DNA of 64,000 nucleotides. It comes from Micromonospora sp. M71_S20 (GTDB lineage: Bacteria > Actinomycetota > Actinomycetes > Mycobacteriales > Micromonosporaceae). Under the pieces are notes generated by a model. The model saw only the letters and a list, made by a program, of their open reading frames with translations. It had not been told where the DNA came from and searched no databases. Of this stretch, positions 1-22,400 are shown piece after piece; position 1 is the stretch's first letter; each line of letters starts with the position of its first letter. The stretch covers positions 124,001 to 188,000 of the forward strand of contig NZ_RCCV01000004.1 in NCBI RefSeq assembly GCF_003664255.1, in the 5' to 3' direction. Both the position numbers and the translations under genes were made by a program.

Positions 1-10484
<10,484 letters not shown>

Positions 10485-10485
<1 letters not shown>

Positions 10486-13400
10486 TGTCGACCAACGAGC
10501 AGAAGCTGCGCGAGTACCTTCGCCGGGTCACCGTCGACCTCCAGGAGACCCGGGCCCGGTTGCGGGCGTCCGAGGACCGGGGTCGCGAGCCGATTGCCAT
10601 CGTCGGGATGAGCTGCCGGTTCCCCGGTGGCGTCCGGTCACCGGAGGACCTGTGGCGGCTGCTGGAGTCCGGCGGCGACGCGATCTCGGCGTTCCCGGCC
10701 GACCGGGGCTGGGACGTCGACGCCCTCTACGACCCCGACCCGGAGCGGCCCGGCACGTCCTACACCCGCGAGGGCGGCTTCCTCTACGACGCCGCCCACT
10801 TCGACCCGGCGTTCTTCGGGATCTCGCCCCGGGAGGCGCTGGCCATCGACCCGCAGCAGCGGCTGCTGCTGGAGACCGCGTGGGAGGCGTTCGAGCGCGC
10901 CGGCATCGACCCGGGCACGGTCCGCGACAGCCAGACCGGCGTGTTCACCGGCGTCATGTACAACGACTACGGGTCGCGGCTGCTCAGCGCCCTCGCCGGG
11001 CTTGAGGACCTGGAGGGGTACCTGAGCAGCGGCAGCGCGGGCAGCGTCGCGTCCGGCCGGATCTCGTACGTGCTGGGCCTGGCGGGCCCGGCGGTGACGG
11101 TGGACACGGCGTGCTCGTCGTCGCTGGTGGCGTTGCACCTGGCCGCGCAGTCGCTGCGGTCGGGGGAGTGTTCGCTGGCGCTGGCCGGCGGCGTCACCGT
11201 GATGGCGACCCCGGGCCTGTTCACCGAGTTCAGCCGGCAGCGGGGGCTGGCGGCCGACGGGCGGTGCAAGCCGTTCGCGGCGGCGGCCGACGGCACCGGG
11301 TTCGCCGAGGGGGTCGGCTTCCTCCTCGTCGAGCGGCTCTCCGACGCGGTCGCCAACGGTCACGAGGTGCTGGCCGTGCTGCGGGGCAGCGCGGTGAACC
11401 AGGACGGTGCGTCGAACGGGCTGACCGCGCCCAACGGCCCCGCCCAGCGCCGGGTGATCCGGCAGGCCCTGGCCAACGCTGGGCTGACGGTTGCCGACGT
11501 GGACGCGGTAGAGGCGCACGGCACGGGCACCACGCTTGGCGACCTGATCGAGGCCGAGGCGTTGCTGGCGACGTACGGGCAGGACCGGGACCGGCCACTG
11601 CTGCTCGGTTCGGTGAAGTCGAACATTGGGCACACGCAGGCGGCGGCGGGTGTCGCGGGTGTGATCAAGATGGTGATGGCGATGCGGCATGGGGTGTTGC
11701 CGCGCACGTTGCATGTGGACGCGCCGAGTCGGCAGGTGGACTGGTCGACGGGTGCGGTGGAGTTGTTGACCGGGGCGGTGGAGTGGCCGGAGGTGGGTCG
11801 TCCGCGTCGGGTGGGGGTGTCGTCGTTCGGGGTGAGTGGCACGAACGCGCATGTGGTGTTGGAGCAGGGCCCGGCTCCGCAGCCGGTCGAGGCGTCGGCG
11901 TCGGTGTCGGGTGGTGTGGTGCCGTGGGTGGTGTCGGCGCGGTCGGCGGTGGCGTTGCGGGAGCAGGCGGCGCGGTTGGGGTCGTTCGTGGCGGCCGATG
12001 GGGCGTTGTCGCCGGTGGATGTGGGTTGGTCGTTGGCGGCGGGTCGGGCGGCGTTGTCGCATCGGGCGGTGGTCCTTGGCGGTGACCGTGACGGGCTGTT
12101 GGCGGCGTTGGGGGTGTTGGCCGGCGGTGGTGAGGACCCGGCTGTGGTGTCGGGGGTGGCGGTGGAGCGTGGGGGTGTGGTGTTTGTGTTCCCGGGTCAG
12201 GGGGCGCAGTGGGTGGGTATGGCGGTGGAGTTGTGGGATTCGTCGCCGGTGTTCGCGGCGCGGATGGGGGAGTGTGCGGCGGCGTTGGCGCCGTTTGTGG
12301 AGTGGTCGTTGCGTGATGTGTTGTCGGATGCGGTGGCGTTGGCGCGGGTGGATGTGGTGCAGCCGGTGTCGTGGGCGGTGATGGTGTCGTTGGCGGCGTT
12401 GTGGGAGTCGTGTGGTGTGGTGCCGGCGGCGGTGGTGGGTCATTCGCAGGGTGAGATCGCGGCGGCGGTGGTGGCGGGTGCGCTGTCGTTGTCGGATGGT
12501 GCGCGGGTGGTGGCGTTGCGGTCGCGGGCGTTGATGGTGTTGGCCGGTGGTGGGGCGATGGTGTCGGTGGCCGCGCCGGTGGGGCGGGTGGAGGAGCTGT
12601 TGGCCGGGCATGGGGGCCGGTTGTCGGTGGCGGCGGTGAATGGTCCGTTGTCGGTGGTGGTGGCCGGTGAGGTGGCCGCGGCCGAGGAGTTGTTGGTGGG
12701 GTGTGAGCGTGCCGGGGTGCGGGCGCGGCGGATCGAGGTGGATTACGCGTCGCATTCGGCGCAGGTCGACGCGGTCGAGGGTCGGTTGGCGGAGGCGCTG
12801 GCGGGGGTCGGGCCGGTGCCGGGTCGGGTGCCGTTGTATTCGACGGTGACGGGTGGGCGGGTCGACGCGGCGGAGTTGGACGCGGGGTACTGGTTCCGGA
12901 ATTTGCGGTCGCGGGTGGAGTTTGAGGCGGCGGTGCGGGCGTTGGCGGGGCAGGGGTACGGGGTGTTCGTGGAGGTGAGTGGGCATCCGGTGCTGGGATC
13001 GGCGATGGAGGACACGCTCGTCGACACGGCGGGTGCGGTGGTGGTGGGGACGTTGCGTCGGGACGACGGTGGGTGGGGGCGGTTCCTGACGTCGGTGGCG
13101 CAGGCGTATGTGGCGGGTGTGGCGGTGCGGTGGGCGGCGGCGCTGGATGGTGGCCGCCGGGTGGACCTGCCCACCTACGCCTTCCAACGCAAGCGGTACT
13201 GGCTCGACATGCCCGCGCTGCCCGCGGTCGACACCGCCCGGGAGGGTGCCTTCTGGGCCGCCGTCGAGCGGGAGGACCTGACCGCCCTCGCCGACACGCT
13301 GCGCGCCGACGAGGAGACCCGTCCCTCGCTCGAGGCCGTGCTCCCGATGCTGGCCACCTGGTGGCGGCAGCGCCGCGACCAGTCCCGGATCGACTCCTGG

Positions 13401-16400
13401 CGGTACCGGACGAGCTGGCGGCCCCTGCCCGAGCTGGCCCCGAAAGCGCCGGCCGGCGACTGGCTCGTGCTCGCGCCGCCGACCGACCTCGCGGCCTGGT
13501 GCCGCGACGCGCTGGCCGCGCCGACCCGCGTCGTCGACCCCACGGGACAGGACCGCGCCACCCTCGCGGCGCTCATCGGCGAGGCGACCGCAGACGGCCC
13601 GCCGGCCGGCGTCCTCTGGCTGCCGGCCGGGCCCGACCCGGACGGCCGCGACCGGACCCCACCCGTCAGTACGGCGATCGTCGTCCAGGCGCTCGGCGAC
13701 GCGGGCGTGTCCGCACCACTATGGACAGTCACCCGCGGCGCGGTCGCGGTCGCCCCGGGCGAGAGCCTGCGGCCGGCGGAGGCCGCCGTGTGGGGCCTCG
13801 GCCGGGTGGCGGCCTGGGAGCACCCGGAACGTTGGGGCGGCCTGCTCGACCTGCCCGACGAGCGGGACGCCCGGACCGCCGCGCGGTTCGCCGGGCTGCT
13901 CGCCGGCGGCCACGGCGAGGACCAGCTCGCCGTCCGGGCCGCCGGCGTGTTCGGCCGCCGGCTGACCCGCGTCGCACCGGTCGAGACGCCGCCGCGGTTC
14001 CCGGTCCCCACGGGCACCGTGCTGGTCACCGGCGGCACCGGCGCGCTCGGCCGGCACGTCGCCCGCTGGCTGGCCCGCGCCGGCGTCGCGCACCTGCTGC
14101 TGGTCAGCCGGCGCGGCCCGGAAGCACCCGGGACCGACGAGCTGGTGGCTGAGCTCGCCGAGCTGGGCGCGCGGGCCACCGTCGCCGCCTGCGACGTGGC
14201 CGACCGCGACGCGCTCGCCGCGCTGCTCGCCGGCATCCCGGCGGAGCATCCGCTCGGCGGCGTGGTGCACGCCGCCGGGGTGCTCGACGACGGGGTGCTC
14301 GACGCGCTCACGCCGGAGCGGATGGCGAGCGTGTGGCGGCCCAAGGCGGACGCTGCGGCGGCCCTCGACGCCCTCACCCGCGACCACGACCTGTCGCTGT
14401 TCATCCTGTTCTCGTCGTTCGCCGGCACGGTCGGCGGTGCCGGGCAGGCCAACTACGCGGCGGCGAACGCCTTCCTCGACGCCCTGGCCGAGCGCCGCCG
14501 CGCCGAAGGACGGCCCGCCACCTCGATCGCCTGGGGCGCCTGGGCAGGCGACGGCCTCGCCGCCGACCCCGCCGCCGCCACCCGGATGCGCCGCGCCGGC
14601 TTGCCCACCATGGACCCCGACCTGGCCCTCACCGCGCTCGGCGACGCGGTGGCCGACGACGCCGCCACCGTCGCCGTCGTCGACGTCGACTGGGACAGGT
14701 TCGCGCCCGGCCTGCTCGCCGTCCGGCCCAGCCCGCTGATCGCGGACCTGCCCGAGGCCCGGCCCGCGCCGGCGTCGGCCGGAGCCGACCGGGCCACCCC
14801 GGCCCTGGCCACCGAGCTGACCGGGCTGACCGAGGCCGAGCGCGAGCAGGCCGTCCTCGACCTGGTGTGCCGCGAGGCCGCCGTCGTGCTCGGCCACGAG
14901 TCGACCGACGGGCTGGCCGCCAACCGCCCGTTCAAGGACGCCGGCTTCGACTCGCTCACCGCGGTCGACCTGCGCAACCGCCTGCGGACGGCCACCGGGC
15001 TGACGCTACCGGCGACGCTGGTGTTCGACCACCCGACGCCGGCCGCGCTCGCCACCCACCTGCTCGCCGGGATCGCCCAGCGGCGTCCCGACCCCGCCAC
15101 CGCGGCGGCGACGGCGACCGTGGCGATGCTCGACGAGCCGCTCGCCATCGTCGGGATGAGCTGCCGCTACCCCGGCGGCGTACGGTCGCCGGAGGACCTG
15201 TGGCGGCTGCTGCTCTCCGGCGGCGAGGGCACCGGCGGCTTCCCCACCGACCGGGGCTGGGACCTGGACACCCTCTTCGACGCCGACCCGGACGCCCCCG
15301 GAAAGACCTACGTCCGCGAGGGCGGTTTCCTCTACGACGCCGCCGAGTTCGACGCCGACTTCTTCGGCATCTCGCCCCGCGAGGCCCTGGCGATGGACCC
15401 CCAGCAGCGGCTGCTGCTCGAAACCACCTGGAAGGCGATCGAGCACGCGGGCATCGACGCCACGGCGCTGCGGGGCAGCCGCACCGGCGTGTTCACCGGC
15501 GCGATGCACCAGGACTACGTCGCCGGGCTGAGCCAGCCACCGGCCGGCACCGAGGGCTACCTGCTCACCGGCAACACCTCGAGCGTGGCATCCGGCCGGA
15601 TCGCGTACTTCTTCGACCTGGCGGGCCCGGCGGTCACCATCGACACGGCCTGCTCGTCATCGCTGGTGGCGCTGCACCTGGCCGGCCAGTCCCTGCGCCA
15701 GGGCGAGTGCTCCCTCGCGCTGGTGGGCGGCGTGGCCGTCCTGCCCACCCCGGCCGCGTTCGCGGAGTTGGGCCGGCAGCGGGCGCTCGCTCCGGACGGG
15801 CGGTGCAAGTCGTTCGCGGCGGCGGCCGACGGTTTCGGCCATGCCGAGGGTGTCGGCGTGCTCGTGGTCGAGCGGCTGTCGGACGCTCGGCGTAACGGGC
15901 ACCGGGTCCTCGCGGTGGTGCGGGGCAGCGCGGTGAACTCCGATGGTGCGTCGAACGGGTTGACCGCGCCGAACGGGCCGTCGCAGCAGCGGGTGATTCG
16001 GCAGGCTCTGGCGAACGCGGGGCTGTCGCCGTTCGAGGTGGACGTGGTGGAGGCGCACGGGACGGGTACGACGTTGGGTGATCCGATCGAGGCGCAGGCG
16101 TTGTTGGCGACGTACGGGCAGGGTCGGCCGGTGGACCGGCCGTTGTGGTTGGGGTCGGTGAAGTCGAACATCGGGCATACGGCTGCGGCGGCGGGCGTCG
16201 CGGGTGTGATCAAGATGGTGTTGGCGTTGGGGCACGGGGTGTTGCCGCGGACGTTGCATGTGGACGCGCCGACGCCGGAGGTGGACTGGTCGGCGGGTGC
16301 GGTGGAGTTGTTGACCGGGGCGGTTGACTGGCCGGAGGTGGGTCGTCCGCGTCGGGCGGGGGTGTCGTCGTTCGGGATCAGTGGCACCAACGCGCACGTC

Positions 16401-19400
16401 GTGCTCGAACAGGCCCCCGAACCGGACCCGACGCCGGCCGACGAGACCCCGCCCGACGCGCGACCCGCCGTCCTCCCGTGGGTCCTCTCCGCCGCCTCCC
16501 CGGGGGCCCTGCGGGCACAGGCGGAGCGGCTCGCCACCTGGGCGCGGCGCGGCGACCAGCCGGCGGCGGACCTGGGCTGGTCGCTGGCGAGCAGCCGCTC
16601 GTCGTTGTCGCACCGGGCCGTCGTCCTGGGCGCGGACCGCACCGAGCTGCTGGCCGCGCTCTCCACCCTGGCGGCGGGGGGCGTCGCCGAGCACGTCGTC
16701 ACCGGGCTGGCCGCAGACCGGCGCGGCGTGGTGTTCGTGTTCCCCGGTCAGGGGGCGCAGTGGGTGGGCATGGCGGTGGAGCTGTGGGACTCCTCGCCGG
16801 TGTTCGCGGGTCGGATGGGGGAGTGCGCGGCGGCGTTGAGTGGGCACGTGGACTGGTCGTTGCGGGAGGTGCTCACCGACCGGGAGGCGTTGGCGCGGAT
16901 CGACGTGGTGCAGCCGGTGTTGTGGGCGGTGATGGTGTCGTTGGCGGCGGTGTGGGAGTCGGTGGGGGTTCGGCCGGCGGCGGTGGTGGGTCATTCGCAG
17001 GGTGAGATCGCGGCGGCGGTGGTGGCGGGTGCGCTGTCGTTGTCGGATGGTGCGCGGGTGGTGGCGTTGCGGTCGCGGGCGTTGATGGTGTTGGCCGGTG
17101 GTGGGGCGATGGTGTCGGTGGCCGCGCCGGTGGGGCGGGTGGAGGAGTTGCTGGCCGGGCATGGGGGCCGGTTGTCGGTGGCGGCGGTGAATGGTCCGTT
17201 GTCGGTGGTGGTGGCCGGTGAGGTGGCCGCGGCCGAGGAGTTGTTGGTGGGGTGTGAGCGGGCCGGGTTGCGGGCGCGGCGGATCGAGGTGGATTACGCG
17301 TCGCACTCGGCGCAGGTCGACGCCGTACGGGAGCGGTTGGTCGCGGAGCTGGCGGCGGTCGCGCCCGCGGCTCCCGTGGTGCCGATGTTCTCGACGGTGA
17401 CGGGTGCGCGGGTGGGGGCCGGTGAGTTGGACGCCGGGTACTGGTTCCGAAACCTGCGGTCCACGGTCCGGTTCGAGCCGGTGGTCCGGGGCCTCAGCGA
17501 GCAGGGATTCGACGTGTTCCTGGAGGTCAGCCCGCACCCGGTGCTGACCACGGCCGTCGAGGAGACCATCGGTGACGACCACCGCGACGCCGTCGTGCTC
17601 GGCACGCTGCGCCGCGACGACGGCGGCCCGTCCCGGCTGCGCGCCGCCCTGGCCCGCCTGCACGTCGCGGGCGTGCCGGTCGACTGGCGTCCGGTCTTCG
17701 ACCGGGCCCGCCGGGTCGACCTGCCCACCTACGCCTTCCAGCGGCAGCGGTTCTGGCTCACCGCCGCCCGCGCCAAGACCGTCGCCGCCACGCCGGCCGA
17801 GGACCTGCTGTACCGCGTCGACTGGACCACCGTCGCCGCCGCCCCCACCGGGACCGGCAGCTACGCCGTCCTCGGCGTCGCCGCGCCCGCCCTGGCCGCC
17901 GCGCTCGACCCCGTCGGGCACGCGGACCTGGACGAGTTGCGCGCGGCGACGCGGCCCGACCTCGTGCTCTGGGCGGCGGCCGACCCGGACGCCGCCGCTG
18001 TCACCGTCCGCCGATGGCTGGCCGAGGAGACGCTCGCCGGCACCCGCCTCGTGGTGCTGACCCGGGCGGCGGTGGCCGTCGGCGACGAGGCCCCGGCACC
18101 CGAGCAGGCCGCGGTCTGGGGGCGGCTGCGCTGCGTACAGGTCGAGAACCCTGACCGGATCACGCTCGTCGACGTCGACGACACCGAGGACTCCTACCGC
18201 GCGCTCACCGCACTGCCGTTCGCCGCCGAGCCGCAGTTGGCCGTCCGCGCCGGGGTCGCCCACGCGCCCCGCCTCGTCCCGCTGCGCCCGCCCGCGCCCG
18301 TTCCCGTGCCCCTCGGCCCGGAGGACGCGGTCCTGGTCACCGGCGCCGACGACCCGGTCACGGCGCTGCTTGTCCGGCACCTCGTGCGCGAGCACGGCGC
18401 GCGTCGGCTGCTGCTCACCGCCGCCGCCGACGCCCTCGTCGCCGACCTGACGGACCTGGGCGTGGACGTCCGGGTGGCGGCGGAGCCGGCCGACCTGCTC
18501 GCCGACGCTGGCGCGCGCCCGCCGGTCGGCGTGCTGCACACCGTCGGCGCGGGCGACCCGTGGCGGCTGCACGAGCTGACCGACGGGTGGGAGCTGCGCT
18601 TCTTCGTGCTCTCCTCGGCGATTGCGGGCGTGCTGGGCAGCCCCGGGCAGGCGGACCTGGCGGCCCGCGGCGCGCACGCCGACGCCGTCGCCGCCCACCG
18701 CCGTGCCCACGGCCTGCCGGGGGTGGCCCTGGCCTGGGGGCTCTGCGAGGCGTCGGGGGGCACCCGGGCCCGCGCCGGGCTGCTCCCGCTGGGTGCGGCG
18801 CAGGTGCGGCGCTGCTTCGACCAGGCGCTCACGGCCGGGCCGGCGGTGGTCGTCCCCGTCCGGCTCGACCTGGCCGCCTTCGCCGACCCGGCCGGCACCG
18901 CCCCCGTACCCGCGCTGCTGCGCATCCTGCTCGCCGCGCCCGACGGGGCGGGGCGGACCGGGCTCGCCACCCTGCTCGCCGGCCGGCCGCCGGCGGACCG
19001 GGCCCCGCTGCTGCTGGACTTCGTCCGCGCCCAGGTCGCCGCCGTGCTCGGCCACACCGGGGTCGAGGCCATCCGCGCCGAACGCGCCTTCACCGAGCTG
19101 GGCTTCGACTCGCTCACCGCCGTCGACCTACGCAACCGGCTCACGTCCGCCACCGGGCTGCCGCTGCCCGCCACCCTCATCTTCGACCACCCGACCCCGC
19201 GGGCCCTGGCCACGTACCTCGACCGGGACCTCACCGGCGACGCCGCCGCCGTGCCCGCGCCCGCCGCGCAGACCAGCGGCGGGGCCGGCGAACCGATCGC
19301 CATCGTCGCGATGAGCTGCCGCTTCCCCGGCGGCGTCCGCTCGCCGGAGGACCTGTGGCAGCTCCTCGACTCCGGTGGGGACGCCATCTCGGTGTTCCCC

Positions 19401-22400
19401 ACCGACCGCGGCTGGGCGGCCGACCTCCCCGCCGACGCCGGCGCGGCGGGGGCGACCCACGCCCGCGAGGGCGGCTTCGTGTACGACGCCACCGAGTTCG
19501 ACGCCGGGTTCTTCGGCATCTCACCCCGCGAGGCCCTCGCCATGGACCCGCAGCAGCGGCTGCTGCTGGAGACCGCGTGGGAGGCGCTGGAGCGCGCCGG
19601 CCTCCCCGCGCCGACGGTCCGGGGCAGCCGCACCGGCGTGTTCGTCGGCGCGACCTCCCTGGGGTACGGCTTCGGCCTGCGCGAGGTCCCCGCCGACGCG
19701 CAGGGACACCTGCTGACCGGCACCACCACCAGCGTCGCGTCCGGCCGGATCGCTTACACCTTCGGCTTCGAGGGGCCGGCGGTGACGGTGGACACGGCGT
19801 GCTCGTCGTCGTTGGTGGCGCTGCACCTGGCCGCGCAGTCGCTCCGCTCGGGGGAGTGCACCCTCGCGCTGGCCGGCGGCGTCACCGTCATGCCGAACCC
19901 GGGCGTCTTCACCGAGTTCGGCCGGCAGGGCGGGTTGGCCGCCGACGGGCGGTGCAAGCCGTTCGCGGCGGCGGCCGACGGGACGGGCTGGGGCGAGGGC
20001 GTCGGCCTGCTGCTGCTGGAGAAGCTGTCCGACGCCCGCCGCAACGGGCACCAGGTCCTCGCGGTGGTGCGGGGCAGTGCGGTGAACCAGGACGGTGCGT
20101 CGAACGGGTTGACCGCCCCGAACGGGCCGTCGCAGCAGCGGGTGATCCGGCAGGCCCTGGCCAACGCGCGGCTGACCGCCGCCGAGGTGGACGCGGTGGA
20201 GGCGCACGGCACGGGCACCACGCTGGGCGATCCGATCGAGGCGCAGGCGTTGCTGGCGACGTACGGGCAGGACCGGCCGGCGGACCGGCCGCTGTGGCTG
20301 GGTTCGGTGAAGTCGAACATCGGGCACACCCAGGCGGCGGCCGGCGTCGCCGGGGTGATCAAGATGGTGATGGCGATGCGGCACGGCGTGCTGCCCCGCA
20401 CCTTGCACGTCGACGCGCCCAGCCCGCATGTGGACTGGTCGGCCGGCGCGGTGGAGCTGCTCACCGAGCCGACCCCGTGGCCCCGGGCCGACCGCCCGCG
20501 CCGGGCCGGGGTGTCGTCGTTCGGGGTCAGCGGCACCAACGCCCACGCCATCATCGAGGCGGCCCCGCCGGCCGAGCCGATCCGGCCGGCCGCCGCGCCG
20601 CCGCTGCCGGTGCTGCCCTGGGTCCTGTCCGCCCGCGACACCGGCGCGCTGCGTGCCCAGGCGGCCGCGCTGCGCGCCCGCGTCCTCGCCGAGGAACCCG
20701 ACGCCGCCGACGTCGGCCTCGCGCTCGCCACGACGCGCGCCCCGCTCGACCACCGGGCCGTCGTGCTCGGCGTCGACCGGGCCGCGCTCGCCGAGGGCCT
20801 CGCCGCGCTCGCCGAGGACCAGCCGTCCCCGGACGTCCTGCGGGTCCCCGCCTCCTCCGGTCGTACCGCGTTCCTCCTCGCCGGCCAGGGCAGCCAGCGG
20901 CTGGGCATGGGCCAGGCGCTGCACGCCGCCTTCCCGGTGTTCGCCGACGCCTTCGACGAGGTGTGCGCGGAACTGGACCCCCGGCTGGGCGGCTCCGTCG
21001 CCGAGGTCGTCCGCGCCGACGCCGACGCGCTGGACCGCACCGACTTTACCCAGGCCGCGCTCTTCGCCGTCGAGGTGGCGCTGTTCCGGCTCGCCGAGTC
21101 CTGGGGGGTACGACCCGACCTCCTCGTGGGGCACTCCATCGGCGAGGTGGCCGCCGCGCACGTCGCCGGGGTGTTCTCGCTCGCCGACGCCTGCGCGCTG
21201 GTCGCCGCCCGTGGCGGGCTGATGGGGGCGCTGCCGCCCGGCGGGGCGATGGTGGCGCTGCGCGCCACCGAGGACGAGGTGCTGCCGCTGCTGACCGGGC
21301 AGGTGTCCCTCGCCGCGGTGAACGGGCCGCGCTCGGTCGTGCTCTCCGGCGAGGAGGAGGCGGTCGCCGACCTGGTCGCGCCCTTCCGCGCCGAGGGCCG
21401 CACGGTCCGGCGGCTCCGGACCAGCCACGCCTTCCACTCCGCGCGGATGGACGGCATGCTCGCCGACTTCGCCCGGGTGGTGGCGGGGCTGACCATGCGC
21501 CCGCCGCGGATTCCCGTGCTGTCCACCCTGACCGGCCGGGTCGCCGCCTTCGACGACCCGGACCACTGGGTGCGCCAGGTCCGCGGCACCGTGCGCTTCG
21601 CCGACGCGGTCCGCGCTGCCGAGGCCGAGGGCGTCACCACGTTCGTGGAGTTGGGGCCGGACGGCAGCCTGGCGGCGCTGGCCGCCGAGGCGCTGGCCGA
21701 GCCGAGCCGCTGCGTCGTGCTGTCGCTGCTGCGCAGGGACCGGCCCGAGGAGCGGACCGTGGTCGCCGGCCTGGCGCAGGCCGCCGCGCGGACCGCGGTG
21801 GCGGACTGGCCGGCGGTGTTCGCCGGGGCCCGGCCCGTCGACCTGCCGACCTACCCGTTCCAGCGTCGGCGGTACTGGCTCGACGCGACCGCCGGTGCCG
21901 CCGCCCCCGCCGTGGACGCCTGGCGCTACCGGGTCGCCTGGCAGCCGGTGACCCCGCCCGCCCCGGCCGGGCTGTCGGGCACCTGGCTGGTCGTCGCCGG
22001 GCCCGGGTGCGCCGACGTGGCGGCGGTGTCGGCGGCCCTGACCGGGGCCGGCGCGGACGTCGTCGGCCTGACGGCCGCCGACCCGGACCGGGCCACGCTC
22101 GCCGGGCTGCTGCCCGCCGACGGCCCGCTCGCCGGGGTGCTGTCGCTGCTCGCCCTGGACGAGCGGACCCTGCCCGGGCACGCCGTCGTCACCGCCGGGC
22201 TCGCCGGCACGCTGGCCCTGGTGCAGGCCCTCGGCGACGCGGGCGTCGCCGCCCCGATCTGGGTGGCCACCCGAGGCGCGGCCGCGGTGAGCGCCGCCGA
22301 CGAGCCGCCACGCCCCGAGCAGGCGGCGGTGGGTGGCCTCGGCCGGGTCGCCGGCTGGGAGCACCCGGAACGCTGGGGCGGGCTGGTCGACCTGCCCGCC

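Noticed and set aside
19375..19480. Divergent KS loop in module 5 as a sign of a non-functional KS
   Set aside because: Cys, both His motifs and the dimer regions are normal; the loop is known to vary between KS domains.
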